38,269 nucleotides of DNA from Leptotrichia sp. oral taxon 879 str. F0557 (lineage in GTDB: Bacteria; Fusobacteriota; Fusobacteriia; Fusobacteriales; Leptotrichiaceae): NCBI RefSeq assembly GCF_000469385.1, contig NZ_KI271332.1, positions 1 through 38,269 of the forward strand. Reading direction: 5' to 3'. The first letter of the stretch is position 1. The number at the start of each line of letters is the position of its first letter. Position numbers and translations under genes: made by a program. The notes under the pieces are model-generated. The model saw nothing but the letters and a program-made list of their open reading frames with translations, was not told where the DNA came from and ran no database searches. Below are positions 15,948 to 25,003 of the stretch, piece by piece.

Positions 15948-16740
15948 ATATTTTGCCTGCGGCTATTGTACAAATGATTTAAAGAAGGTTTTTAAAGGTT
16001 TTGGTAAGACAGTAGTTGATTTTTATGCGGGAGTGTTTTTGATAAAGCATAAAAGGATGGGCTATATTCTCTATGATACTGGTTATTCTATGAATATTTT
16101 AAAAAATAAATTTAAATATTTTTTGTATAGATTTCCCAATCCGATAACCTTAAAAAAAGAAGATACAATTGATTACCAGCTTAGAAAAAAAGGTATAAGC
16201 ATAGAAGAAATAAAATATATAATTGTTTCACATTTACATCCTGATCATATTGGGGGATTGAAATTTTTTCCAAACTCTAATTTAATATTAACTGAGACTT
16301 GCTATAATAGTTTTAAGTCAAAAAAAGATAATTTTTTAATTTTTAATGAACTTCTGCCAGATGATTTTGAAAATAGATTGACATTGATAAGAAAGGAAAA
16401 TTATAAGGAAAACAAGTTGTTTTTGTATAAAAATAGTTTTGATTTATTTTCTGATTCATCTATGCTTATGGTCGAGATAGACGGACATGCAAAAGGTCAG
16501 GCATGCGTATATATGCCAGAATTAAAACTGTTTATTGGTGCTGATGTATGCTGGGGGACTGAATATCTTCCATTTACAGACAAAATGAAATGGCTTGCTA
16601 GAAAAATACAGAATAACTTTGAGGATTACAAGCAGGGAAGTGATTTTTTAAAAAAATTGTTAAAAGATGATATTTCTGTTGTTGTCAGTCATGATAATAA
16701 AGAAAAAGTAAAGAGGATATTGAATGAAAAAAATATTTAA
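15910..16740 (+). CDS. MBL-fold metallohydrolase
   Basis: The protein is 276 residues with the metallo-beta-lactamase signature SHLHPDHIGG (H108, H110, D112, H113), a later His in IDGHAKGQ, an Asp in GADVCWG and a C-terminal VVVSHD. All the usual two-metal ligands are thus present. The family hydrolyses thioesters, lactones and phosphodiesters among others. In an operon with an acyl condensing enzyme and a ligase, release of an acyl thioester or opening of a lactone is plausible (inference). The start at 15910 is supported by AAGGAG at 15895-15900; it lies 38 nt inside the upstream gene. A later Met at 15931 has no ribosome site. Confidence 0.9.
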   Translation: MLSTSEKMIEKVEYFACGYCTNDLKKVFKGFGKTVVDFYAGVFLIKHKRMGYILYDTGYSMNILKNKFKYFLYRFPNPITLKKEDTIDYQLRKKGISIEEIKYIIVSHLHPDHIGGLKFFPNSNLILTETCYNSFKSKKDNFLIFNELLPDDFENRLTLIRKENYKENKLFLYKNSFDLFSDSSMLMVEIDGHAKGQACVYMPELKLFIGADVCWGTEYLPFTDKMKWLARKIQNNFEDYKQGSDFLKKLLKDDISVVVSHDNKEKVKRILNEKNI

Positions 16741-17998
16741 GATTATATCAAGTTTTATAAAAATAAGATATTTTAATAAATGGGATTCACGAGATAAACT
16801 TTTGGAATATCAGAAAAAGCAGGTAAATAAACACTTAAAATTTCTAAAAGAAAAATCTACATATTTTAAAACTCATGAAATTTCTGAAAATTTTGTTATG
16901 AATAAAGCATTTATGATGGAAAATTTTGATGAACTTAATACTTTAGGAGTAAAAAGAGATGAAGCCATGGAAATTGCCTTAAATAGTGAAAAAACAAGAA
17001 ATTTTGATCAGAAATACAAAGAAATTTCAGTAGGGCTGTCTTCTGGAACTTCAGGACATAGAGGAATGTTTATTACTACTCCTGAAGAGCAAGGCATATG
17101 GGCAGGAACTATTTTGGCTAAAATGCTGCCTAAAAATAGTATTCTTGGACATAGAATAGCATTTTTCCTAAGAGCGGACAATGATCTGTATAAATCTATA
17201 AATTCTTTTTTAATAAGTTTGGAATATTTTGACACTTTTAAAGATATTGACGGACATATTGAAAGATTGAATGAATACAATCCAACTATTATTGTTGCTC
17301 CCCCCTCCTTACTATTAATGCTGGCTAAAAAGATAGAGGAAGGCAAGTTGAAAACTTTTGTGAAAAAAGTTGTTTCAGTTGCAGAAATTTTGGAGAAACC
17401 TGACGAGGAATATATAAAAAAGCAGTTTAATTTAAAAGTAATTCATCAGATTTACCAGGCGACAGAAGGTTTTTTAGCCTGTACTTGTGAATATGGACAT
17501 CTCCATTTGAATGAAGATTTAATAAAATTTGACAGGAAATATATAGATGCAAAAAGATTTTATCCAATAATTACAGATTTCAGGAGGACAAGCCAGCCTT
17601 TTGTAAATTACTATTTAAATGATATTCTAGTTGAATCAGAAGAACCATGTGAGTGCGGTTCTGTTTTACAGAGAATTGAAAAGATTGAAGGGCGTTCAGA
17701 TGATATTTTCAGGTTTATAAATAAATTTGATAAAGAAATTACTGTATTTCCAGATTTTATTAGAAGAGTAATACTTTTTGCTGAAAATATAAGAGAATAT
17801 CAGGTTTTTCAAATAAATAATAATTTATTGGAGATTGCAATTTTGAATGTAAATAATGAACAAGAAAAGCTGGTGAAAAAAGAGTTTGATAAATTGTTCG
17901 ATTCTTTGGATATAGAAAATGTAGAAATTAGATTTATAGATTATAAAACAGATAGCACAAAAAAATTAAAAAGGATAATAAGAAAGGTCATAGAATGA
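16724..17998 (+). CDS. Adenylate-forming enzyme, F390 synthetase-related (PaaK-like)
   Basis: This 424-residue protein is related to phenylacetate-CoA ligase and coenzyme F390 synthetase. ATP-binding loop SSGTSG at 106-111, YQATEG at 244-249 (adenine/acyl pocket), CTCEYG at 253-258, a second cysteine pair in CECG and GRSDD (hinge region) are present. It should activate a carboxylate as acyl-AMP. I recall that a distinct clade of such proteins (TIGR02304) is found beside KAS III and epimerase genes in several bacteria, with no proven function. In the Ole pathway the equivalent step is OleC, a beta-lactone synthetase of another adenylate-forming subfamily. The ATG overlaps the MBL gene by 17 nt behind GAGG. 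Confidence 0.85.
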   Translation: MKKIFKIISSFIKIRYFNKWDSRDKLLEYQKKQVNKHLKFLKEKSTYFKTHEISENFVMNKAFMMENFDELNTLGVKRDEAMEIALNSEKTRNFDQKYKEISVGLSSGTSGHRGMFITTPEEQGIWAGTILAKMLPKNSILGHRIAFFLRADNDLYKSINSFLISLEYFDTFKDIDGHIERLNEYNPTIIVAPPSLLLMLAKKIEEGKLKTFVKKVVSVAEILEKPDEEYIKKQFNLKVIHQIYQATEGFLACTCEYGHLHLNEDLIKFDRKYIDAKRFYPIITDFRRTSQPFVNYYLNDILVESEEPCECGSVLQRIEKIEGRSDDIFRFINKFDKEITVFPDFIRRVILFAENIREYQVFQINNNLLEIAILNVNNEQEKLVKKEFDKLFDSLDIENVEIRFIDYKTDSTKKLKRIIRKVIE

Positions 17999-18924
17999 GA
18001 AAAATTCAATTTAAAGGATACGGAATAGAATTACCAAAAAATACAATTGAACTTAAAGGACAAATTCGCTATAGAATAAGTGAAGGTGAAAGCCAAATTT
18101 CCCTTGCTGTTTCTGCCTGTGAAAAAGCATTAAAAAATGCAAATATAACAATTAATGATATTGATTGCATAGTTTCAGCCAGTGCTGTTGGAATACAGCC
18201 TATACCATGCACAGCAGCCTTAATTCATGAAAAAATAGCAAAAGGGACTTCAATTCCAGCTCTTGATATAAATACTACCTGTACAAGTTTTATAACTGCT
18301 CTGGATACCATGTCATACCTTGTAGAAGCAGGAAGATATGAAAGAGTACTGATAGTTTCCTGCGATGTAGCTTCAATAGCCTTAAATCCAAAACAAAAGG
18401 AAAGTTTCCAGCTTTTCAGCGATGGTGCGGCAGCATTTGTAATCGAAAAAACTGAAAAGGAAATAGGAGTTATTGATGCAATACAGAAAACGTGGTCAGA
18501 AGGAGCACATTCAACTGAAATTCGAGGAGGTTTAAGCAATTTTCATCCCAAAAATTATTCTGAAATGACAAAAGAGGAATATATGTTCGATATGAACGGA
18601 AAAACAGTATTGTCACTTTCAATAAGCAAAATTCCTGAATTAATGAAAAATTTTCTAAAAAATAATGGAATGAAAGTCTCAGATATAGATATGACAGTTC
18701 CCCATCAGGCTAGCGTTGCAATGCCTCTTATAATGCAAAAGTTAGGAATAGAAAAAGATAAATTTTTAGATGAAGTCAAGGAATTTGGAAATATGGTATC
18801 AGCATCTGTTCCTATAACACTAGTTCATGGACTGGAAAATGGAAGAATTAAAAGCGGCAATACAATCTTGCTTATTGGAACAGCGGCTGGACTTACTACA
18901 AACATGATGCTAATTAAATTATAG
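17995..18924 (+). CDS. 3-oxoacyl-ACP synthase III-like condensing enzyme (FabH/OleA-like)
   Basis: This 309-residue thiolase-fold protein has the KAS III catalytic triad in order: Cys96 in INTTCTSF, His237 in VPHQAS and Asn266 in EFGNMVSAS. The C-H-N triad is shared by FabH (which joins acetyl-CoA and malonyl-ACP) and partly by OleA (which joins two fatty acyl-CoAs). The context with an OleD-like reductase favours a specialised condensing enzyme over housekeeping FabH (inference). No acyl carrier protein gene is in the operon, so the substrate would be acyl-CoA or an ACP from elsewhere. It is the last gene, overlapping the ligase by 4 nt (ATGA). Confidence 0.92.
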   Translation: MRKIQFKGYGIELPKNTIELKGQIRYRISEGESQISLAVSACEKALKNANITINDIDCIVSASAVGIQPIPCTAALIHEKIAKGTSIPALDINTTCTSFITALDTMSYLVEAGRYERVLIVSCDVASIALNPKQKESFQLFSDGAAAFVIEKTEKEIGVIDAIQKTWSEGAHSTEIRGGLSNFHPKNYSEMTKEEYMFDMNGKTVLSLSISKIPELMKNFLKNNGMKVSDIDMTVPHQASVAMPLIMQKLGIEKDKFLDEVKEFGNMVSASVPITLVHGLENGRIKSGNTILLIGTAAGLTTNMMLIKL

Positions 18925-18963
18925 TTATAATTAATAATAATTTTTTTAAGTTTAGGATTTTTA

Positions 18964-18972
18964 TGTTAAAAT
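18964..18972 (+). promoter_or_regulatory. Possible extended -10 promoter before the YwqG-like gene
   Basis: TGTTAAAAT at 18964-18972 fits an extended -10 element (TGn plus TAAAAT). A poor -35 candidate, TTTAAG, lies 16 nt upstream at 18945-18950. It lies in the 84-nt gap between the end of the lipid-like operon and the YwqG-like gene, where a new transcription unit is expected. Confidence 0.4.
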
Positions 18973-19008
18973 AAAGAAAGTAAATTTAAAACTTGGAAGA
19001 GGTATGAA

Positions 19009-19845
19009 ATGGAAGAGAAAGAAATAAAGATTTTAGCAAAAGATATTTTTAATAAAATAGAAAAAAAGTATCAAGAAACGGCAAAAGAAATGATTGTTGC
19101 AGATGCTTCGGTCAATGCTTCAAAAGAAATAAAAATAACGGATAGCAAAATTGAAGGGATTCCGTATATTCCAAAAGGGAGAAAAATTCCAAAAAATTCA
19201 AAAGGACAACAATTTATGTTTCTTGCACAGATAAATTGTGAAGAATTGAAGGGGCTTGAAGATTTCCCGCAGGAAGGGATTTTGCAGTTTTGGATTTTGG
19301 GAGAAGATTTGCTGGGATTGGATTTTGACGATTATACAAATCGAGATGGATTTGATGTGATTTATTATGAAAAAATTGAAGATTATTGTTCTGAAGCTGA
19401 GTTTAAGAGGATGTACAATCCTTATAGAGAAAATTCAGGAAATTTAGAAATAGCAAATAAGCCTTGTAAAATGAATTTTTCTTTGGAAAAACAGAAAGAA
19501 AGTTTTAATTATGAGTTTTTAGAAAAACTTTATGAAGAAGTGTTGAAGGAAGAAAATCTTAAATTTGAAGAAGATAATGAATTATATGAAGAAGTAGAAA
19601 GAATCTATGAAGATGAATTTTATGAAGAAATTGTTGGAACAAAATGCAACGGATTTCCATATTTTACTCAATTTGAACCAAGAGATGAAGAACAATTGAA
19701 AGAATACGATACTTTGCTATTTCAGATTGACAGTGGAGGGGAAATTATGATTGGAGATTGTGGAGTGATGAATTTCTTTATAAATCGTGAAAAATTGAAA
19801 AATAAAGATTTTTCAGATGTTTTTTACAACTGGGATTGCTATTGA
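19009..19845 (+). CDS. YwqG/DUF1963 family protein
   Basis: This 278-residue soluble acidic protein matches DUF1963 (YwqG). GIPYIPKG is followed by FMFLAQINCEEL, FPQEGILQFWI, a central D...Y.D/E-rich stretch, CNGFPYFTQFEPRD and LLFQIDSGGEIMIGDCGVMNFFI, the last being the ubiquitous QIDs......GD.G...FfI motif. The cellular role of DUF1963 is not established; family members are frequent in toxin-immunity neighbourhoods. The start is supported by GGAAGAGG at 18995-19002. A probable promoter lies just upstream, and this gene opens the accessory region. Confidence 0.88.
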   Translation: MEEKEIKILAKDIFNKIEKKYQETAKEMIVADASVNASKEIKITDSKIEGIPYIPKGRKIPKNSKGQQFMFLAQINCEELKGLEDFPQEGILQFWILGEDLLGLDFDDYTNRDGFDVIYYEKIEDYCSEAEFKRMYNPYRENSGNLEIANKPCKMNFSLEKQKESFNYEFLEKLYEEVLKEENLKFEEDNELYEEVERIYEDEFYEEIVGTKCNGFPYFTQFEPRDEEQLKEYDTLLFQIDSGGEIMIGDCGVMNFFINREKLKNKDFSDVFYNWDCY

Positions 19846-19871
19846 TTGTTTTACGAAAGGTCTGAAAGTCG

Positions 19872-20795
19872 ATGAAGTTTAAATTTTTAAATTTTATATT
19901 TTTGATATGTTTTATATTTAGTGGTGTACTGTATTCGGATGAAAAAAGAAAAGTTGAAGAGAAAGAAGTTGAAATTATTGATGGAAAGGCCTATGTAAAA
20001 GGAGAAAATAAGCCATTTTCAGGGAATATAATAGTTCGATATGATAGTGGAGAAATTTCAAGTGTATATGCTCTTAAGGAAGGGTTGAGGCAGGGAATAA
20101 CCAATTATTATTATAAAAATGGAAAATTAAAAGCCGAACTTATTTATGTTAATGATAAACTAAACGGAAATATGAAAGAGTTTTATGAAAACGGAAATAT
20201 TCAATCAGAAACAGAATACAAAGATGATGTTTTATATGGAAAGAGAATAGAGCGTTATGAAAACGGGAACTTGAAAACAACATCTGAATGGAATCGATTT
20301 TTGGATGGAGAAAAAATAGAATATCATAAAAATGGTAAAATTAAGAAAAAAGAAATTTATAAAAATGGAGAGTTGCAGAAAGATGGATTAAGTAAATTTT
20401 GGAATATTTTGGTAATATTAGCATTTGGAATACTATTTTTGACTTTACCATTTTCTTTCTTCAAAATATATAAACAGTTTCCGAAGGTAAAATTACTGGA
20501 TGAGTATCAGAAAGAAAAAATATTAGAAATTTTAGTAAAATATAATTCACAGATAACATCTTTACATTCAAGTTATTCTATTAATGGAACTGGAACAACT
20601 TATGTAAAAATTAGAAATTTTAAAATTAGAGAAGAAAAATTTTCAATTTTAGCAAAAATGTATTCAGTATTTTGGATGCCAATGCCGTATATTATTGGAT
20701 ATATAGTTTGCCATGATAAAGATAAAATAATTTCTTCTTTTTCAAAAGAAAGTTTTCAAAAAATAAAAGATGAAATACAGGAAAAAATTTTGTGA
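19872..20795 (+). CDS. Secreted/membrane MORN-repeat protein (YwqK family) with a C-terminal cytoplasm-facing domain
   Basis: The 307-residue protein has an N-terminal signal-like helix (about 1-22), then a run of MORN-2 type repeats at about residues 45-170 (YDSGEISS, YYKNGKLKAE, FYENGNIQSE, YENGNLKTT, YHKNGKIKKK). A membrane segment follows at about 178-200 (FWNILVILAFGILFLTLPF), and then a 100-residue domain I do not recognise. YwqK proteins are annotated as antitoxins in Bacillus-type toxin loci. Here the repeats would lie outside the membrane and the end domain inside, or the reverse. AAAGG precedes the ATG at a slightly long distance. It follows the YwqG-like gene by 26 nt; YwqG/YwqK pairing recalls the Bacillus ywq locus (inference). 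Confidence 0.82.
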   Translation: MKFKFLNFIFLICFIFSGVLYSDEKRKVEEKEVEIIDGKAYVKGENKPFSGNIIVRYDSGEISSVYALKEGLRQGITNYYYKNGKLKAELIYVNDKLNGNMKEFYENGNIQSETEYKDDVLYGKRIERYENGNLKTTSEWNRFLDGEKIEYHKNGKIKKKEIYKNGELQKDGLSKFWNILVILAFGILFLTLPFSFFKIYKQFPKVKLLDEYQKEKILEILVKYNSQITSLHSSYSINGTGTTYVKIRNFKIREEKFSILAKMYSVFWMPMPYIIGYIVCHDKDKIISSFSKESFQKIKDEIQEKIL

Positions 20796-20858
20796 GGAAA
20801 ATAAAGATTATAACTGATAGAAAGTTGGAGAAAATGGATATAATATAAATTATGATTA

Positions 20859-20989
20859 ATGCAGGAAATTTTAAAAGAAAAATATATTTATATTTTGAAT
20901 AATGAGAATGAAAAAGAGTTTTTAGAATGGGGTTGGAATTGAAAAAAGCAGAAAAGAATTGTTTGAAAATAAAGGAGAAGATAGAAAAA
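20859..20989 (+). other. Short degenerate coding remnant between genes
   Basis: A short open frame reads MQEILKEKYIYILNNENEKE and FLEWGWN before a stop. Another frame continues as GVGIEKSRKELFENKGED and KR. Together they look like a small gene broken by a frameshift near GGGG at 20929-20932. I cannot name the family, and the call is weak. Confidence 0.25.
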
Positions 20990-20990
20990 G

Positions 20991-21578
20991 ATGAGTTTAT
21001 TTACTATGTTTGAAAAATTAGAAAATGTTACGTATGATATGTTTTTTGGAATGATAAGGCAAAACAGCTATGGAATTGTAAAAGAATTTGTAGATTTGTT
21101 TGGAGATGATGTAGTAACTGCACTAGATGAAGAAGGGTTTCCAATAAATGTGGAAACAAAAAATTTTTTTTTAAAACTAAAAAATGGAATAAATATTTCA
21201 GGCAAAATGTATACTGAAGAAAAAGCTGTAATTTGCTCTAATCTATTAATAAATGAATTTTCAAATTATGACTTTAAACGGAGTTATTATGAAAAAAATT
21301 TAAAAGAAAAGCTTTTAGAACAAATTTCATTATTTAATGTAGTTATACTTATTGACGTTTCATTTTTTGGAAAAGGAATAGTCGGTACAAAATTATTTTC
21401 ATCAAGAAAATATTTATTAAAAATTGCGAAAAAAATGAATGCCTATAGTTCGAGTTATACAGATGAAATTTTACATCCAAGCGGAAAAATTTTAATTGGA
21501 AAATTTCAAAATGGAGCATTGTTTTCACATTTTAAAGAATATAAAGTAATTGCTTTAAATGATATTACAAGGAATTAA
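20991..21578 (+). CDS. Stand-alone homologue of the N-terminal domain of the DUF4272 protein
   Basis: This 195-residue protein aligns with residues of about 30-215 of the protein encoded at 8348. FGDDVVTALDEEGF corresponds to FGDKVEEAVDTHKNF, FFLKLKNGINISGKMYTEEKA to IFRIKLKDGTEINGEIDDSEM, KEKLLEQISLFNVVILIDVSFF to LKQMLLTQIAFFNCRTKLTATF, and DEILHPSGKILIGKF...FKEYKVI to ETLYSPDKKVFVSKK...FKEFTPF. The DUF4272 part is absent. It could be a separate partner, or a truncated gene that kept an open frame. AAGGAG lies about 13 nt before the ATG, further than usual. No function can be assigned. Confidence 0.75.
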   Translation: MSLFTMFEKLENVTYDMFFGMIRQNSYGIVKEFVDLFGDDVVTALDEEGFPINVETKNFFLKLKNGINISGKMYTEEKAVICSNLLINEFSNYDFKRSYYEKNLKEKLLEQISLFNVVILIDVSFFGKGIVGTKLFSSRKYLLKIAKKMNAYSSSYTDEILHPSGKILIGKFQNGALFSHFKEYKVIALNDITRN

Positions 21579-21626
21579 AAAATTTATAAATAAAAAATTT
21601 GGAGAGAAAAATTGGAGGATAAAAAG

Positions 21627-23045
21627 ATGTCAGAAATGAAAAATGAAATGAAAAAACCAAAAACTTTGTTTGATAAAGTTTGGGAAAAACACGTAATTAC
21701 AGGAGAGCCTGGAGAAGCACAATTGCTTTATATAGATTTACACTTAATTCACGAGGTTACTTCGCCACAGGCGTTTTCGGGATTGAGACTTGCTGGAAGA
21801 AAGGTAAGACGGCCTGACTTGACTTTTGGAACGATGGATCATAACACGCCTACTATAATGTCGCAAAGAATGAATATTAGAGATAAGATTTCTAAGGCAC
21901 AGCTTGATGCTCTTGCTGCTAACTGTAAGGAATTTGGGATTGAACTTGTTGATATGTTTAATGAAAATAATGGAATTGTGCATATGGTAGGGCCTGAACA
22001 AGGACTTACACAACCTGGAAAAACTGTAGTTTGTGGAGATAGCCACACTGCGACTCACGGAGCTTTTGGAGCTTTGGCATTTGGAATTGGTACGAGTGAA
22101 GTGGAACATGTTTTGGCTACACAGACAATTTGGCAAAAGAAACCAAAAACAATGGGAATTGAAATTACTGGAAAATTGCAAAAAGGTGTATATGCAAAAG
22201 ATATAATTCTTCATATAATCAAAACTTACGGAATTGGGCTTGGAAATGGTTATGCTTTCGAGTTTTTTGGAGATACGATAAGAGGACTTTCAATGGAAGA
22301 AAGAATGACAATTTGTAATATGGCAATAGAAGGAGGAGGAAAATCTGGAATTATCGCACCCGACGAAATAACTTTTGAATATGTAAGAGGAAGAAGATTT
22401 GCTCCAAAAGGCGAAGAATTCGATAAAAAAGTGGCTGAATGGAAAGAGTTGTACACAGATTCTGTAGATGCGTTTGACAAATACATAAAAGTTGATGTTT
22501 CAAACCTTGAACCACAAGTTACTTGGGGAACAAACCCTGAAATGGGAATTAATGTTACTGAAAAATTTCCAGAAATCAGAGATCACAATGATGAAAAAGC
22601 ATACGAATATATGGGCTTAAAACCAGGACAAACTCCATTTGACATACCTTTAAAGCACGTATTTATCGGTTCTTGTACAAATGGAAGATTGAGCGACCTG
22701 GAAATTGTTGCAAAAATTGTAAAAGGAAAGAAAGTTGCGCCAAATATTACGGCAGTTGTAGTTCCTGGCTCACAAGTTGTTAAAAAAGCGGCTGAAGAAA
22801 ATGGAATTGCACAAATCTTGAAAGATGCGGGATTTGAATGGAGAGAAGCAGGATGTTCAACTTGTCTTGGAATGAACCCTGACTTGATACCAGCTGGAGA
22901 GCATTGTGCCTCAACTTCTAACAGAAATTTTGAAGGACGGCAAGGAAAAGGAGCAAGAACACATCTAGTAAGTCCTGCAATGGCTGCTGCGGCTGCAATT
23001 TATGGGAAATTTGTGGATGTAAGGGAATTGGATGAAGTAAAATAA
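21627..23045 (+). CDS. leuC: 3-isopropylmalate dehydratase large subunit
   Basis: LeuC and LeuD form isopropylmalate isomerase, which converts 2- to 3-isopropylmalate. The 472-residue protein has the three cysteines that bind the [4Fe-4S] cluster: Cys350 in GSCTNG, and Cys410 and Cys413 in [32 protein letters not shown] is also intact in the N-terminal part. The start is ATG 21627, with GGAGG at 21614-21618 placed 8 nt ahead; the upstream in-frame TTG at 21612 precedes this site. Unusually, a glutathione-transferase-like gene separates it from leuD, and leuA is 18 kb upstream. Confidence 0.97.
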   Translation: MSEMKNEMKKPKTLFDKVWEKHVITGEPGEAQLLYIDLHLIHEVTSPQAFSGLRLAGRKVRRPDLTFGTMDHNTPTIMSQRMNIRDKISKAQLDALAANCKEFGIELVDMFNENNGIVHMVGPEQGLTQPGKTVVCGDSHTATHGAFGALAFGIGTSEVEHVLATQTIWQKKPKTMGIEITGKLQKGVYAKDIILHIIKTYGIGLGNGYAFEFFGDTIRGLSMEERMTICNMAIEGGGKSGIIAPDEITFEYVRGRRFAPKGEEFDKKVAEWKELYTDSVDAFDKYIKVDVSNLEPQVTWGTNPEMGINVTEKFPEIRDHNDEKAYEYMGLKPGQTPFDIPLKHVFIGSCTNGRLSDLEIVAKIVKGKKVAPNITAVVVPGSQVVKKAAEENGIAQILKDAGFEWREAGCSTCLGMNPDLIPAGEHCASTSNRNFEGRQGKGARTHLVSPAMAAAAAIYGKFVDVRELDEVK

Positions 23046-23108
23046 GAGAATTGATACTGGTTAATGATAATTAATAAGAATAAAAAAATTGAAAGAGAGA
23101 AAAATACT

Positions 23109-23738
23109 ATGAAAAAGATAACTTTTTATACAAATCCACGTTCGAGAGGGGCGATTGTAAGATGGATGCTAGAAGAATGCGGAGCAGAGTATGATGTAGT
23201 GCCTGTTCATTTTGGTAAAGAAATGAAATCAGAAAAATATCTTTCAGTAAATCCAATGGGGAAATCTCCAGCACTGGAGGTAGATGGAAAAGTAATTACA
23301 GAAACAGCAGCAATATTAATATTTTTAGCAGACATGTATCCTGAAAAAAACTTGATACCACCAGTTAATTCTTTGGAAAGAGGAGAATTTTATCGTTGGA
23401 TGTTTTTTCTAGTTCAATTAGAATATGCTTTTATTGATAAGTTTTTTGATGTTCCATCAAGTGAAGAGAGAAGAAGAAGTGTAGGCTATGGAGATTACGA
23501 TACAGCATTAAATACCTTAACTGAGTTTTTAAAAGGCAAAAAATATGTAATAGGAAATAATTTTACCGTGTTAGATTTGTATTTTACAGCAACATTAAGA
23601 TGGGCAATATTTGTAGGGGGAATGCTTCCAAACGAAGGTATACTTGTGGATTATATGAATCAACATTTAACAAGAGAAGCAAATGTAAAAGGAAAGGAAC
23701 TAGATCAAAAATTAGCCGAATCAATGGGGATAGTGTAG
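23109..23738 (+). CDS. Glutathione S-transferase family protein
   Basis: The 209-residue protein has a thioredoxin-like N-terminal domain (ITFYTNPRSRGAIVRWMLEE, LSVNPMGKSPALEVDG, ITETAAILIFLAD) with the cis-Pro of SPAL and the ES/ET motif that binds the glutamyl part of glutathione. An all-helical C-terminal domain with FTVLDLYFTATLRWA (N-capping box) follows. The start is ATG 23109 behind GAAAGAGAG; an upstream in-frame ATG at 23064 gives a lysine-rich extension without a ribosome site. It probably acts on electrophiles or thiols, though glutathione use in this organism is not shown. It lies between leuC and leuD and so splits a subunit pair that is normally adjacent. Confidence 0.9.
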   Translation: MKKITFYTNPRSRGAIVRWMLEECGAEYDVVPVHFGKEMKSEKYLSVNPMGKSPALEVDGKVITETAAILIFLADMYPEKNLIPPVNSLERGEFYRWMFFLVQLEYAFIDKFFDVPSSEERRRSVGYGDYDTALNTLTEFLKGKKYVIGNNFTVLDLYFTATLRWAIFVGGMLPNEGILVDYMNQHLTREANVKGKELDQKLAESMGIV

Positions 23739-23836
23739 AAATTTAATCAAAAAAGGGATAAAAGATAAATTGAAAAACTCTTTTAAAAATTAGTTAAAAA
23801 TAGAATTTTTATATATAAAAAATGAAGGAGAAAAAA

Positions 23837-24412
23837 ATGAAACCATTTACAAAATATGAAGGAACAATCGTTCCAATAATGAATGACAATATTGACACGG
23901 ATCAATTAATTCCAAAACAATATTTAAAAAGTATCGAAAAAACAGGATTTGGGCAATATGTGTTTGATGAGTGGAGATACAATGAGGACAGAACAGATAA
24001 TATGGATTTTAATTTAAACAAGCCTGAATATAAGACAGGAACAATTTTGATTACAGGAGATAACTTTGGGTGCGGTTCGAGCAGGGAACATGCGGCTTGG
24101 GCATTGCAGGATTATGGATTTCATGTAATTGTTGCAGGAGGGTATTCAGGAATATTCTACATGAACTGGCTAAATAACGGACATTTGCCAATAACTTTGC
24201 CAGAAGCTGATAGACTGGAACTGGCTAAACTTCCTGGGGATGCTAAAGTGGTAGTTGATTTGGAAAATAACAAGCTGACAGCAAATGGGAAAGATTATTT
24301 CTTTGAGCTGGAAGAAAGCTGGAAACAGAGATTGCTGAAAGGGCTTGATTCGATTGGGTTGACATTGGAACATGAAGATGAGATTAGGAAGTATGAGGAG
24401 AATCATAAGTAG
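23837..24412 (+). CDS. leuD: 3-isopropylmalate dehydratase small subunit
   Basis: LeuD is the swivel-domain partner of LeuC. The 191-residue protein has NIDTDQLIPKQYLK near the N-terminus, the substrate-binding GDNFGCGSSREHAAWAL and GYSGIFYMNWLNNGHLPI, all complete. Start at ATG 23837 with GAAGGAG at 23824-23830; an in-frame ATG at 23822 precedes this site. It is 98 nt downstream of the GST gene and 17 nt upstream of a DUF2262-like gene, so it is probably transcribed with unrelated genes. Confidence 0.96.
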   Translation: MKPFTKYEGTIVPIMNDNIDTDQLIPKQYLKSIEKTGFGQYVFDEWRYNEDRTDNMDFNLNKPEYKTGTILITGDNFGCGSSREHAAWALQDYGFHVIVAGGYSGIFYMNWLNNGHLPITLPEADRLELAKLPGDAKVVVDLENNKLTANGKDYFFELEESWKQRLLKGLDSIGLTLEHEDEIRKYEENHK

Positions 24413-24429
24413 TCAAAAAAGGAGTAAAA

Positions 24430-24969
24430 ATGAAAAATTGGGAAATCATAGATGGAGAGTATACTCGTAAAGTGATGTGGATAAATCACGAAATAGAGAT
24501 GAAATTATACTGTAATGGTGAAGATGATATTGACGAAGATGAACTTGATGAAGTAGAAGTCGAAGAAATGGTTGAAAAAATTTTAGAAAATAAAGAATAT
24601 TGGGATACAAAGTGTAAAAATTTGTTTGCTGAAGAGTTTGTTGACTGGTTTAACGAAGAAGAATGGGTAAAGCCAGAATATGCTGAAATTTATTATGAAA
24701 CAAAGAGTATTGATGAAGTGGAGAAAAAATTACTTAAAATTATTGGAAAAGAAGATACAGAAGAAATTATGAAGAATAATTTTTTAACAAAAGAAGCATT
24801 TAAAAAGTTTCTTAATAATGAAGACATGGAAATAATAATTGATTATAGTGAGGTAGAAGAAAATTCTAATTTTACAATAGCTATGCATGAAAAATTATTT
24901 TTTGTTGATAAAATGTTTTATACTTGTTGTAATTTTAATGGTGAAATAGACGAGTATTATATGGGCTAA
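24430..24969 (+). CDS. DUF2262-like protein, short form
   Basis: This very acidic 179-residue protein has the DUF2262 layout. A beta-hairpin start (VMWINHEIEMKLYC) is followed by an acidic linker, then a helical NKEYWDTKCKNLFAEEFVDWFNEEEW, then LTKEAFKKFLNNEDMEIIIDYS and a final strand pair (FTIAMHEKLFFVDKMF). The downstream neighbour has the same order of elements, so the two are paralogues. AAGGAG precedes the ATG. DUF2262 has no known activity; such proteins often occur in arrays with other small immunity-like proteins. No catalytic signature is visible. Confidence 0.75.
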   Translation: MKNWEIIDGEYTRKVMWINHEIEMKLYCNGEDDIDEDELDEVEVEEMVEKILENKEYWDTKCKNLFAEEFVDWFNEEEWVKPEYAEIYYETKSIDEVEKKLLKIIGKEDTEEIMKNNFLTKEAFKKFLNNEDMEIIIDYSEVEENSNFTIAMHEKLFFVDKMFYTCCNFNGEIDEYYMG

Positions 24970-25003
24970 CTTTCTTAAATTTTTTTAGAAAGGAAAATCA
25001 GAT

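Noticed and set aside
18905-18950. Possible terminator after the lipid-like operon (A/T-only foldback followed by seven T)
   Set aside because: The stem is all A-T, with a bulge and almost no loop, and includes the end of the coding sequence; too weak to call.
21744-22214. Minus-strand open frame of 156 codons within leuC
   Set aside because: leuC is conserved throughout; the antisense frame is low-complexity and Ser/Cys-rich without a ribosome site.
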